Made by a program: the position numbers and the translations under genes. Below, piece after piece: positions 49,516-62,100 of a stretch of 64,000 nucleotides of DNA. Source of the stretch: Eutrigla gurnardus. Its lineage: Eukaryota > Chordata > Actinopteri > Perciformes > Triglidae. How positions within the stretch are numbered: the first letter of the stretch is position 1; every line of letters begins with the position of its first letter. The DNA is taken from positions 24,704,718 to 24,768,717 of the forward strand of contig OY741269.1 in the NCBI GenBank assembly GCA_963514095.1. The letters are read 5' to 3'. Under the pieces are notes generated by a model. The model was given only the letters and a program-made list of their open reading frames with translations. It was not told where the DNA came from and searched no databases.

Positions 49516-52500
49516 CGGAGTGCAGGTCGCAGGTGAAGGACCCAGATTCATATGCAGATGCAGAAGCTGGCTGTTCAACACTTAACTTGTAAGAATGAAG
49601 CAAAAAAGCAAAACACAGAGCAGGGCAGATTATAAATGCCATTTTCAGGTCAAAATGTCCCAAAAACGTAGCTGATCAAAATCAGTTTTTGCTTTTAGTG
49701 CTGATTTATTGTTAGCGTTAGTGCTTTTTTTTTTTTTTAGGGGATTTAATTACCACTCAGCCTTATGGCTGTATCAGCTACTAACAGGTCACAATACATC
49801 TAAAAGCTTTGGTTGTCAACACAAGAAAGGCTGCAGGCTTCATAAATATTCCTTTACAAATCAAACACACTGTGGATGAATAGATGAAGAATGCTTGAAC
49901 AAACTATCTGGAACAAACTTCCAGGAAACTGCTGCATCTCTCAGCTCTTTTAAACTTTTCTGTTTGCCTTTCAGTAAACAATACAATTAAACTATTCCTT
50001 TGATAATCTTGTTTTTATTTTTATTATTTTATTTCTCTCCGACCCGACTTTCTTGATTGGACGAGGTTTTTACAGTCCTACCACGGCCACAGATGACATT
50101 TAAAAAAATATTTTTTATGTCAGAGCATTTCATTTATTTATCACTATTTGGATGTTCAAGTTATATAACAGAAAATGTTTCTGATAAGAATCCCCTACTC
50201 AACCTTTAAGACCATATAACACAAGCGACAGCTCCAGAACAGCTTCTAAATGGACGTCATGTTTCGCCTTCACAGTGTGACATACTGTAAGGTTCATAAA
50301 GAAGCACACAACAACGTTTTTACCGTACAGTCTTTCATGACTTGAACGTCCCAATCAACCGCCCGTAAATGCCAAACGACGTCCCCAGAGGAACGGAAAC
50401 AAAGTAATGGGGCTTTCCCTTTCACATTCCCTACATATGGCAACAAAAACAATGGCCGCCCTCACACCAGTCAATACATCACACAATGACACACGTAGAC
50501 CGAGCGTATAGGACAGCACACCTATTAGCGTGCAGCTAATGCGTCTAATCTATCACGCTGGACGTTTGATCGTTTCCCTGCCGCTGTAGACAAAACATCA
50601 CCTAAGTTATCCATCTGTTTTCATCTTTTTTCCCCCCCTCATTCCAACAGCACGTCTCTCTCTCTCTCTCTCTTTTTAGTCAGATTTGATGACAGCGGAG
50701 TTAATGTGGCAGGTGCCAATTCATGCCTTTTTTTTTTTTTTTTTCCTGGAAAATATAAAGGCAGGCAGTCAGGCAGGCCACAGTGATTTAATTGGAATAA
50801 TGTATGAAATGAGTCAGAGTCGCAGGCAGGGAGTGTTAACTCTCAGCTGTGCCAGCTTCGACAGAGATCAATGCACCTAACCTCAATTCAAGAAAACATT
50901 CTTTAATGGATCCCCCCGGGATGTGCACAGAGCCTCTTCCCTTCTCCTCACTTATTTATTTATTTGAATTTTTTTTCTCTCTCTCTCTCTCTTCCCCCTC
51001 TTCGACTGTGGCACACACTTTTTAATTATCCGCCTGAGGATTGCAAGGCCAGTGGGAGAGGATGATTTTTGTATCCAGTCACACCAAACAATACTGTTTT
51101 TACCACATTTCTCTCATTCTGGGTGCATACTCACCACATTTTTTTATTATCTACGTAATGTATACTCATGAGTGTTTCACCTGACAGCATGTTAAGGTAA
51201 ACTTTCACCTTTTACTGTTTTTATCTTGTGTTTTAGCCCTAAAAGCAGCAATAATCAGCCTCTTTAGAAGATATGGTCACATTCTAAAGTAATTCAGCGT
51301 TTTTTTGGGTGCATGTGTGTTTGCACGCGTCTACAAATTAATGTTTTGAGTATGATGATTCGGTATCACGGGCTTCATCATCACCATCGTTCTCCTGCTT
51401 TAATGTCCATTCTCCTCCTCTAACAATCCCACACTCGCTGCAAAACGGAAACAAAATCACGTGAAAAGAGACCATTACTCCGTTTTCATCTTTGCAAAAA
51501 ACAACGTTTTATTGACTTTTCACAGACGATGTTTGCTTCATACAACCACAGCAGCTCCCTTTGGAAAAAAGGGAATTGCCGTTATATTACATCTGCTGTT
51601 GGTTTACTGCTTTCCTTGAGCGCTGGATGTGCAGCTGTTTGGAATCCAAGTCGTTGGAGGCGCATAGGAGCGGGAACATCACAAAACCACAAGACTTGAG
51701 TGACTAAATATTTGCAAATGTGACACAATCTGGCGCGCCGCTCGCTCACAGCGAAACAATTTGAGACCGGAACTGTTTTAAAGTTGACAACTTTTCTGTC
51801 CTTGTGAGAGTTATTAATTATTCATTGGAGCGATTTACTTCCCAGTCGGGGAATAATCCCCAAGAATCTTGGATTTGACAAAATCTCCATGACGCAGTCA
51901 CATTGGGTTTTTTTCTTTCTTTTTTCTTTTTTTTTAATGATCTCTGCTGTCTTTGACCGTTTTAAGTGAAAAAGCCACAAGCGGCTGTCCATTCCGGAGC
52001 TGCCGCGTCTCCTTACTGCCTTCTTTCATTACCCGAAGACATCACGATGCTTTTAGGAGAGAAAAATGATTGCAACACTTCTGACATTTACAACAATTAG
52101 ATGCCCGTGGCCGTCGGAGATTGAATGAAGCGATATAATAGTCTGACGGATTTTATACATTTATTTTCCCAGACACGCATACATTACCATATTGCGTTCG
52201 ATCCACCCGATTTGAAACATTACATTTTCGATTTCAATTAGTATAATTTGATACATTCGACTTTAAATGATTGTGTCTGTCACTTGAATGTTGGACGTTT
52301 CCATTTGTCGTTTGTCACAGCAAAGCAACAACGCTGTTGAATGCTTTTGCTCCTTCGTATTAACTATTTTTCTCCTTCCCTGTACTGTTCTGGGAGGCTC
52401 TAATAAAGACTTGGTCACAGTCTTTTGTCACACTGCTTTCAGACATGTCAGATGGTTTGATGAAAGGTGACTCGTAGGACTATGGTGTGAATAGAAAGTA

Positions 52501-52952
52501 AGAATAATTGCTGTTCTTACACTTCAAAAATGGGTCCAATCAACAAACGAGCTTTGATGACAACGCAGGGGGGGGGGGCAGGGCAACATGAAATGCTAAT
52601 TACCAATTAGCCAGAGTATTATGTCATGTCTAATTGTGACTGTTTAGTTTGTGACCGTGAGGTCGAAGCGGCCACATCAGGAGTTTTGATCCTAAATTTG
52701 GACGCAGCACACTTCTCTTCTATCGGTGAACTGCACAGATCAGACCACCATATTTTCATTGACCACATTTCTGCTTCTAATGCACTGCAATTTATATTCC
52801 TTTGATATTCTTGTTTTTTTAGAGTTTATAGAGAGGAGGACAACTGAGTCTGATTACTGATCAAACAGTGTAATAGTGTAGGTAATAATAGAATTGTACT
52901 GTTAATGTATTAAAGCATACATATTTGTCTTTTTTATGACATATGATGTAAA
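49516..52952. other. Gene-free region
   Basis: Contains (TC)n tracts near 50655-50674 and 50972-50992 and several T runs. No exon recognised. Confidence 0.35.
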
Positions 52953-53175
52953 GTAGGGGCGGGATTGTATAAGCATTTTGCGTCTGTCTGCTCCTTCTTC
53001 ATTTATTCTATTTCTGGATGAATCGGATTTATGTTTGTATGTCTTTTTCTTTTACAGTAGGTAAATGAAATCATGAAATAATTATAAATGTGTTTCTTTC
53101 CAATGCGTTTGATGTTTTGACATAAAGCACTTTGAACTACCTTGTTGCTGAAAGGTGCTGTACAGATGCCTTGCC
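52953..53175 (+). repeat. Retroelement 3'-end-like repeat, family B copy 1
   Basis: GTAGGGGCGGGATT, then TTATGTTTGTATGTCTTTTT, then AAGCACTTTGAACTACCTTG and AAAGGTGCTGTACA. The last phrases resemble the 3' ends of teleost non-LTR retroelements. A shorter relative lies at 56612-56735. The class is an inference. Confidence 0.5.
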
Positions 53176-54900
53176 TATCAAGATTGTCACATTTTGTTGG
53201 GACATGTCCGACTCATCGAGCATTAAGGGGCCTTTATCCTCATTTGCCTGTGTGACTTACAAGCAACAAGGGCCCACTGATAACGTTGCTCCTCAGCTCC
53301 ACTAGCGGTGAAAAACTCCTCAGTGAACCGTAAAGTAGAATCAATTTCACATATAGTGTTTAAGACGACCGCCTGCTCCTTAGTCGTAGTGTAGAATATC
53401 CTCAGAGAGAAGTAAAGTACCACCATCTTCCTTTCCCATCCTGATTGGCCGCCGGGCTAGAAGGGGACGGCTTGTGTCCAGACTTGTGCGTCGTGAAGAA
53501 CACGGCGTTTGTGACAACGGAGGTGTTCCCCTTCACACCCGGGGGAAGTGTGTTTGTTTAGCAGCGTGGCGGGGACCGGCAGCGTGTCCAGGCGGGAACA
53601 CAGAAGGCAAAGTTCTCACAGACTGTCTGACAGCCTGACGACTCGATCGCTGCACGAATACGTTAAAATGAGACGGATTCACGTTTCACATCCGCTCGGT
53701 TACCGCGACAACCGTAATCTGTTGTCATAAAAGCGTCACCGCGTTTCCCGCTGTTTTGTATCGTGAGTCACAATGTATGGCTCACAGAAGAAAATCAACA
53801 AATATTTAAATAAATACTGCGATGTGATGTTTCCAATGTATTCATGCACAAGTATACAGCTGGTGTACGTCTTGACAAGGGGAGTAACCGCTGTGACAAA
53901 GCCTTCCTCTGTGCACGGATCACTTCCTGTCACTCCACTCCCTCGTCATCCACCGGCCACGACACGCCACGCTGGGATGTGATCAAAAGCCCGAGCTGTC
54001 ACCGCGACCTGACATCCTCACGTCTGTTCCCAACCCCCTCCTCTCACACTGATTTATGAAAAATAACTCATTCTGTCCTCCTGCTTCCTCCCAACATCCT
54101 AATCATAAAAAAGACTAAACCAGGACGGACAGCAGCCTCCTTACATTAGCTCCGCTCTGCATAACTTAGTATCAACTACAATACCCATAATTCTATACAG
54201 GTAATGTCACGTTGCTGACGTCGGATTCACCCTCTGCAGAACAAAGCAGAAATTGCTGCTTTGTCCCCGAAAATTGAGGAGCCGAACTTTCCCTCACATC
54301 TACCGCCACACGCGGCTGCTCCTATTGTTGTTCAATTGTCATTTTGTGAATACCTCGGTTCCACCAATCTCGCCAGGCGTGATGTCTGCCCCCGTCTGCG
54401 TATCCATAAGGGACTTTGATTATAGTGCGTCTGCACTTTCAGCTCAGCTTCTCTTTCTTCTTCTTCCATTTTTTTCTTAAACATTTTAATCACACAGTCG
54501 GGATGGTTAGAGGAGAAGGGAAGTGACATCACACTGTGCCAAATATGGTGCAACGATTGCAATAATTTGGATCATTTAAAGGAGAAACAATATTTGAACG
54601 TCTACAAAATACTTACTGTATGTTTTCCCTTGTAAGCGCAGCCCTGTATCGCTATGAATAATGCTGATTCCACCTCGTGATCAATGTCTAATGCCATCAT
54701 TCAGTGCTAAAGCACGAGGTGGTGGAGAGCGAGGACGCTTCAGCTTTCCTGTTGGAGACGTGAATGTGCATCCGGTCACAGACCTGCACTTAAAGCTGCG
54801 GTTGCTACCTTTAATATAAAAAAAAGATTGTTTTTTCTCAAACTGTCATTATATCCTCAGATTTCAAGATTCCACAGCACCCAAAATAAAACAAATGTCA
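53176..54900. other. Gene-free region
   Basis: Locally CpG-richer around 53430-53720, with no exon recognised. Confidence 0.35.
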
Positions 54901-55050
54901 TGTCTTTTATAGTGACAAACAAATGTTATGAATTCATTAATTTCACCTGGGTAACTGGGACATGTAATCATTGCACCTGGTCATTTAAATAGGAATAAAC
55001 ACAAGGATTGTCCATGAAAACAAGATATTCCAGTGTTTATAGACTGTAGT
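54901..55050 (+). repeat. Interspersed repeat, family A copy 3
   Basis: Third copy of the family A repeat, with TGTCTTTTATAG, TTTCACCTGGGTAACTGGGA, GTAATCATTGCACCTGGTC, ATTTAAATAGGAATAAACAC and AGATATTCCAG. It lacks the GATTACTGATGC segment present in the other two. Confidence 0.75.
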
Positions 55051-56409
55051 TCCTGCATTTTTGGAAACAAACATTTAAAGCTACGGTCTATATTCTGAAA
55101 ATCAGCTGAGCCTCCCTCAGAGACAGATTTTAAAAAAGCATCCCGCCCCCCCCCAACCAAACTCCTCCCCTCAGTGTTCCACGATTCGACGAGGCGGGAT
55201 GACGAGGAGCAGGGGAGACGAGGGGATTGGATGGAGGGTACGAGCCAATGAGAGCCTTCCGGAGCAAAGGCTCCCATTGGTCAATTTCTATGCAGGCGTA
55301 CGGCTGATAGACTGAATGGATTTTTTAAAATTCCAAATCGTAGATCATAGCTTTACCTTCAGCTGTTAAATGAGATGATTCGGCTTTGGTTTGATTTAAA
55401 ACAAAATGAGAAAAAAAAAGGTAGTTAAGAACGGAAGAATGAACTTCGTTTGACCTTTGGACCCATGGGTCCTGTTTTAAGATTTTTGACTCTACAACTC
55501 AACAGTATTTTGCTTTATTTGTTATTCATTATTCAGTCAAGACTCACCCAGTTTTCACACAGTCATACGGTTCTCTGTAGCTCTGATTGGCCTCCACTGA
55601 GACTGAGTGCTGTGGCTGTGGATAACTCCTGGATAACCGCTGAGCTCATTTATACGGGGCAGACAGTTTCTACTGACACAAATAAACGTGTTGAAAAAGT
55701 ATGCTTGAGACCCGTTCCTGCAGAAACCGGTCTCAAGCATACCAAGACGCAGCGCCTCCGTCTTGAAATGACACATTCTGAATCTGCGTTATGTATTCAC
55801 GCATGGAGCAGAAAGAAGGACAGCCGTGTGCGCTATCCGTTCCTATTTCTGTCAGACGTCTATTGTGCTGCATCTCCTCATTCATTAGCCGGCATTGTTT
55901 TTGACTTTCTCATTTACATCAGCATCCGCAGAGCAAAGCATTACATACGACTAATTCTGATTATTTACGGTGTGAAGGGGCCTCGCGGTGAACAGAGCAG
56001 CAGAGAGGCTTAAAGAAGCGACACAGGGCAGCGGATCATTAGTTGCTGTTCTTTCTCCTCTAATTGAAAAGCAATGAGAAGCATGAGTAATATACACCCA
56101 GGGCTCTCAGGTACCTCCCGGAATACGCAACACTCCACGGCGCTTCATATTAACAAGTTTAAATGTTAGTTTGCATTCTGTATCTGAAGATGGAGAGTTG
56201 TTGTGAATATTTTGAAAGGCGGTGCAGAGGAGATAAAGCAAGAAGGACGACGCTACAGCGAAGCTAAATTAAGATGGAGAGCAGCGTCGGCTCTATTTAT
56301 TGGACGTGCGAGGCAGGTGGATTCATGTGGGAGGTCTCCTCTGATGACTGAGTGTGACCTTGAAGCCCCGGTTCCTCTCAAGACAAACATCTGGGAAACG
56401 TGTCTAGAC
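55051..56409. other. Gene-free region
   Basis: Contains a 44-bp near-palindrome at 55699-55742 and a 187-codon plus-strand open frame (55450-56013) without family resemblance. The interval 55850-56090 is low in repeats and may be conserved noncoding DNA. Confidence 0.35.
55699..55742. repeat. 44-bp near-perfect palindrome
   Basis: The outer arms GTATGCTTGAGACC and GGTCTCAAGCATAC are exact complements (14 bp). Symmetry continues to a central CTGCAG at 55718-55723, with only two mismatched base pairs over 22. Confidence 0.9.
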
Positions 56410-56933
56410 CAGAGATCTTCAACAGGGGGTCCGGGACCCCTAGAGGGTCCGCAGAGTTACTGCAGGTGCTCCCAGAAACGATCCCAAACTTTTATACAAC
56501 CTATATATCAATCTTCCTGTTCGTTTAGTATTATGTTGTGAAATTGTGATGTAGAAATGCCAAATATAGAATTAAAATATGAATCTGTCAACAATTATTA
56601 TTTTAATGGTAGTAGTAGGGGCGGGAATTTGTATTTCAATGTATTCGATTTCTGAATGAGTCTGATTTATGCTTGCATTTCTTTTTCTTTTGCAGTTTGT
56701 TGAATACTTGAGATGCATAAATTAATAAATAAATGGCTTAGCATTGTATATATACATCATTACAAAGTACTGTTCTGTTATGTAGTGTTACACATGGCAC
56801 TATAGGCTGCACTACACATTATTATTGGCTGGTTTAATAAGGAACACAATGCTATACATATGTAATAGGCTGCCCTCCACTGGGGCGCTACAAGCCTTGG
56901 GGGTCCTTGGCCTAAAAACATTGAAGACCTCTG
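56410..56933. mobile_element. hAT-type non-autonomous transposon
   Basis: The left end CAGAGATCTTCAA and the right end TTGAAGACCTCTG are near-complementary. The element is flanked by GTCTAGAC (56402-56409) and ATCTAGAC (56934-56941), an 8-bp duplication with one mismatch, as expected for hAT. Subterminal GGGGTCC blocks are typical. There is no transposase frame. A family B retroelement fragment lies inside it at 56612-56735. Confidence 0.82.
56612..56735 (+). repeat. Retroelement 3'-end-like repeat, family B copy 2
   Basis: GTAGGGGCGGGAATTTG, then CTGATTTATGCTTGCATTTC, then TTTTTCTTTTGCAG align with 52953-53175. It lies within the hAT element, so it either inserted there or is carried by that family. 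Confidence 0.5.
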
Positions 56934-56941
56934 ATCTAGAC

Positions 56942-59064
56942 TGTTGTGCAGGACCAAGGGGGACCAAAACGCCAGACCCCCATTGCCCACATGTGTGTAC
57001 TGTTATTGTTGCACAGTCGCACCTACAGATTTGTACCCATTGTACTGCGTGTTTTTTCACCGTCCAGATCCAAACCAATTATTATGGGCATCTATGAATT
57101 ATGCCGTCAGTCAGCAGCTTTCCGCCAGGTGCTACAGGTCAGCCCGTCCTGGGGTTAAATTACAATACAGGAGAGCGAATGAAAGAGAGTGGTGGAGTGC
57201 GATTAACTGCTTATTATGTAAAGGCGCTGTGGAAGAGCCGGGGTGAGGTCAAGAGGTCAGCATTTATTTCGCGCATTCCGCCCCGAAACCATTAACGAGC
57301 CCCTGACAGGCAGACTCCACAGGCGGCGGAATAACAAACAAACACAACAGAAAAACACAAAGTGTGAAACGGGGGAGAGAGACAGCGAGCTCAGTGGTAA
57401 CTGTCCGTTTAATTATACATCTATCAGAGGATTCATTACCACTCGATAAAAACTGTTTCTATTCTGGTTCTGGTTTATTGGACGCTTGTTATTCTCTGAG
57501 AAGTTTCCTATAAATGTCCCTATCGGAGTGAAGTGACCTGTAAATATATATATACTGTAGTTGCTGACACAAGCTGGTCCGATACCCACAATTCTCTGCT
57601 TCATCGGTCCAGTAAATATACGCTAACACCTTTTTTTTATACAGTGAGTCATCTGTGAGCTTATATTTAATCATCAGCTATAGTTTCTTTTTACAAAGAG
57701 GTATCAGTGTTTCGCTGTTATAATTAAATCATTTATTTATTAATTTGTTTAACAGGTGCAGTCCAGTCCAGGCAACAGAAGGACTTGTTATTACAAACAT
57801 TTGGCAGATCAATGCTCAAAGCTAGGAACAGAGACTCATGGGAAAAAAAAATGTCACTCCTCCAGGAACCCAAAACCATCGGTTTATTAATTTTAAAGTT
57901 GTGTCACACTGCATCGTATTCTCGTCAACAGTTTTCTGCACGATCACAGAGGTTGTATCTTCAAGTTTTGTGGGTCATGAAGAGAGGTTTTTACTTATAA
58001 ATAATAATTCATACACTCAGAGTCCGTAGGAGATCCCGAGGGACGGCTGGGTGACGCTGCCAGCTGTCACTTTTGTCTTGTAAGTTTGTCTTTAATTGCT
58101 TTATGTATAGTTTCTATTTTTACTCTGATTTTAGTTGCATATAGGACAACTTATCTCATCTTATCTGTTCTTACCTTAATTAAGGAAAAAGGCTCTTTCT
58201 CCGAGCTTTGGGAATACTAGGTGTAGGTATCTTACTGGAGATCACAAAAGGCCGATATCAATCGGACCTAACTTTCCACGATGATTAATTACCCGCGCCA
58301 CGTAGACGCGACTCGCCATCTGGAAAACCTGAGCTGTGAAAGAAGATCCGGTCGAAATAAATATGATAAAGCCATTCCTATATCTTTGAGGGTTGGAAAA
58401 AAATCTCAAAGATAGAAACTCAGCTAAAAGCTCACATTGAATGACCTTCCGTTTGTATAATGAGACGCTCACTGTGATCTACTGTGAGTTCAAGCAGCAA
58501 GTTCCTCGAAATACTTTTTTTTTTAGTTTCAAACACTGTTAATAGGTCTGTTTTGACTTCCTGTCAACAGCTGACAGGAAGTAAAGTGTTTCCTAGCAAC
58601 ACAACTTCAATGAAATGGTCGGCAGCAACTTTTTGGTCACTTTATGTTGCAACAAGTTTCCTTTTATGTTAGATTTGTATTTACAATACAACACTTTAAG
58701 CACATCATATTACAGATTCATCCCGGACAAAGTCGCCTCTTCACAGTCCTTTAAATTTAAACCGTTACCATGACTTCACGACGTCCTTGCCCCCCCCCCA
58801 TGTGTATCTCTAGGCGTGACCGACAAAGTCATTTTAATTTGATCACCGCAGCAGAACCACTCTCTCTCTCTCTCACACACTTTCTGCACTTTGTCATTTT
58901 TCCACGTCTCTCTCCTCGGGGAACATTTGTCAAGACAGCCAATTTATCAGATAATAAAATAATGATAATGTTAATTAGATTAAGTCTCCTGATCATGACC
59001 CGTGCACTTTGAATGCCGATTACCATGTAAACACAATCTCGGTGTGATTTTCCAGGCTGATAGC

Positions 59065-59065
<1 letters not shown>
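56942..59065. other. Gene-free region
   Basis: No exon recognised. Contains an inverted ETS-type hairpin at 58556-58582. Confidence 0.35.
58556..58582. promoter_or_regulatory. Perfect 11-bp inverted repeat carrying two ETS-type cores
   Basis: ACTTCCTGTCA (58556-58566), a 5-nt spacer, then TGACAGGAAGT (58572-58582). Each arm contains the ETS core GGAA in CAGGAAGT context, in opposite orientation. A binding role is inference. Confidence 0.45.

Positions 59066-59098
<33 letters not shown>
59066..59098. repeat. (TG)n microsatellite
   Basis: About 16 TG units ending in CGCGC. Confidence 0.93.
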
Positions 59099-59103
<5 letters not shown>

Positions 59104-62100
59104 CCAAAATCCAAGTGGCACACACGTGCATCTCAAGGTCTAATGAAATAGTAACTTTCAGCCGCTCAAGCATAGTCAAGTCATACTTCCTCCTTTCTTG
59201 TGTTCGTGCCGCTGCTCCGCTAACAACAACTCTCACGCCTGCTACGAAACATTAGCCATCAATTATGTCGTAATTAAGAAATATCTAAGCTTTGGCACCG
59301 ACGACCACATTACAAATTCTCCACAGCTCGCTGATTTCAGAGCGGTGAAAAGCGAATGCAAATGTGTTTTCAATTTGGAAACGGGATGCGGGCTAATTGA
59401 GTTGACCTTAAAAGTGTCTTTTATTCCAAATGAACACCAGAGGAGCGAGGCGGCGGATGTTTTCCTAAAGACTAAACATGAGTTAAATGCGCCGCTATAC
59501 TTCACAACGCGGCACCGACTTCTGCAATCAAGTCTTTTCGCGTGAACATTTTTCTCCCCCCTTCTTTTCATTTCATGGCAAATAAACTCCCACAAATAGA
59601 CGACAACTGACACCATATTTGTTGCTCTGTCAGTTTCTGTTTGTCTTACAGCGCTGGCTTAATAATGGAAAGACACCACACAGAACAATATCTCCATGCT
59701 AATGCACGTTTGTGCAACGCAGATGTCAAGTGGTGTGTGTGTGTGTTGTAGAAGTAAACAGCAGGTTCAGGCCTGAGGAGGGGTTTTTATCGCCGCCGGC
59801 CTCGGCGCACCTCACACCCCTTAAACGCCGGAGAGAGAGCTCTTCATCCGAGGCGAGCAGGTGCACAGTCGCACCCGGGCCGCATTAGCTCAGCTGTTCA
59901 TGCAATTTAATGCTAGCTACAGCTATACATGCAGGCGGGGCCGTGAATCACCACAGAGGACTTTTTTTTTGGGGGGGTGTAAATCATTTATATTGTTAAG
60001 CTTTCAAGAGGACACAGTCATTTATCCTCAGTTCAAGGAGACGCGGGGCGGCTTAAGACACTTGTCAATGACGTGTTTGGAGAGAGCTCATAACAGGCTG
60101 TCAGGCAGAGACGGGACGTAGCAAGACGGCGCTAAAACCAACATCCTCTCGCTTATCTGTGCCATAAAGGGATGCACACACACAGATGTAATCGATGGAG
60201 ATTGTGCCAGCACGCTGTCCTCCGCCCTGCAGCTGCCGGTGTAAATTATCGCCTGTCATATCTGCGACATTTCAGCAAGACACTTAATGCGATGATGCTG
60301 GAGATACCAACTTTTTTTTTTTTTTTGGTGGTGGTGGGGGCGCTCTGGGGGAGTTTATTTTGTTTTTGCACCCACCGGAGACCCCATGCTAGCATCTTTC
60401 CCCCATTTCAGGGCATCTCCGGCTGTTATCAGTCCATCTTAAGAAGTTAGATCAAAACATGAAAACAGTGGCGGTATGCTGCCTGAGCAGAGATCAGAGT
60501 TAAGGATACGTTGATTTTTGTAATTCGCCGTGCCTAATCTGCACCGGGGAAAAAAAAACAGCTCTCGGTGTTTGTGAGACGTGAGCGCTGTTTAACGAGA
60601 CACGGCTAAGCCATATGTCCGGGTGGGAAGTTAAAAACCGCGAGCATATCCACGCGGGCCTCACATGAAAGTCACAAAGTAATTAAATGATGCTTTATCT
60701 TTAAACATATGGCAGTGTCGAGAGAAGAAAATCGCCTCAACTCAGGTGTCCAATAATGAGAAACACCTGCAATTACTTGGAAATGTCAAAGTCGTGTGAC
60801 GGAGCGAGCGAGTGCGTTTTTGCAGCCGCTGGTATAAATGCTCACGTCTGGAGGTAAACTGCATGGTGAGTCATTTTGTTTGGCCGAGTTGCTCCTCTGA
60901 TTGCCTTGTTTTTTTTTCTTTTTTCTGTTGAATTTCCTCCAGAGGGAGAGCTGGGCCGAGATGGAAACGACAGAGGGGGAGGACACACTATTCCCACGTG
61001 AGCTCGTTCTGTCTCTGGAACGGTGGAATGGAACCTTTCAGCCCACCAGCTCCGCACGTTTCCACGCGATCAAATAGCTGCCCACAAAATGCCTGTGAGC
61101 ACTGACAGGAAAGCAGTCTGCTTTTACCAAAGAGAGATACGGTGTTCATATGGGGCCGGTATGAAAGGGGATTTGTTTCATTTTTAAACAACAAATTTGC
61201 AGGAAGGTTTTACAAAAGCAACTTCTATTCTGCATCGTACAACAAGTTGGCATCGGACAGAATAGGCTGCGTCTTTGAAAATGATCCTACCTTTATAAGA
61301 AAACCTTTTGATCCGGCAACTCTGTGGTTAAAGTCTGATTATTATCAGGAAACTAAAACTAATTGTTTGTCAGGAAGTAGTAGTAGAGTGAGGCTACAGC
61401 AGTTGGTTAACTTAGCATTTAGTTGTCCAATATAACAATATCTGCCGATCAGCACATCCCACATATAATCTTGTTTGTTCCACGAGTACAAAAACAACAC
61501 TTCAGAGATCTTTACGGGAGGTTATTTGGCACTACGTTTGGCAGGGAGGCGTGAAAAAAAACCCCTGGTTGCTTGGCAATCTCTTGAGAAGCAAATGAGA
61601 TAATACATGTAAATAAATGTGTTAATTAGTAACTCTTAGAAGTGCTGGTAAAGGGTTGCTTTGTTGAAACCACCAAGTTACTTCCTTCCGCTCAGATTTC
61701 TGCTCAGAGACGACCAAACGGACTCTCAGGACCGCAAAACCAAGACCTAATTGGCTTCAAAAATGCATTTAACCCTGCAAAAAAAAAAACAAATACACAT
61801 TTTGAACTCATTGGACATGCTGGTTTGGGTTATATTTTAGGAAAAATAGATGGTAGAATAGTGGTTTCGTACACTGAGATACTGCTTTTGAACGCCTCAT
61901 AATTCCGTACGTTTTGCTGAATGTCTGGGATGTCAAAAGTGCAGCTCTTATGTTGAGAGATTTGTGCTTTTTATCTGATAAAAGCAGGTAATGGATTTCT
62001 ATTTTCCAGAAAGTGCTGTGTAGGTTCTGAAGGCTACATCACCAACAGATTAATTGGATATATTCCCATCAGTTTTTTTTTTAAAAAGCCATTATTAACT

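Noticed and set aside
55450..56013. 187-codon plus-strand open frame
   Set aside because: No family resemblance, and it runs through the 44-bp palindrome. Treated as chance.
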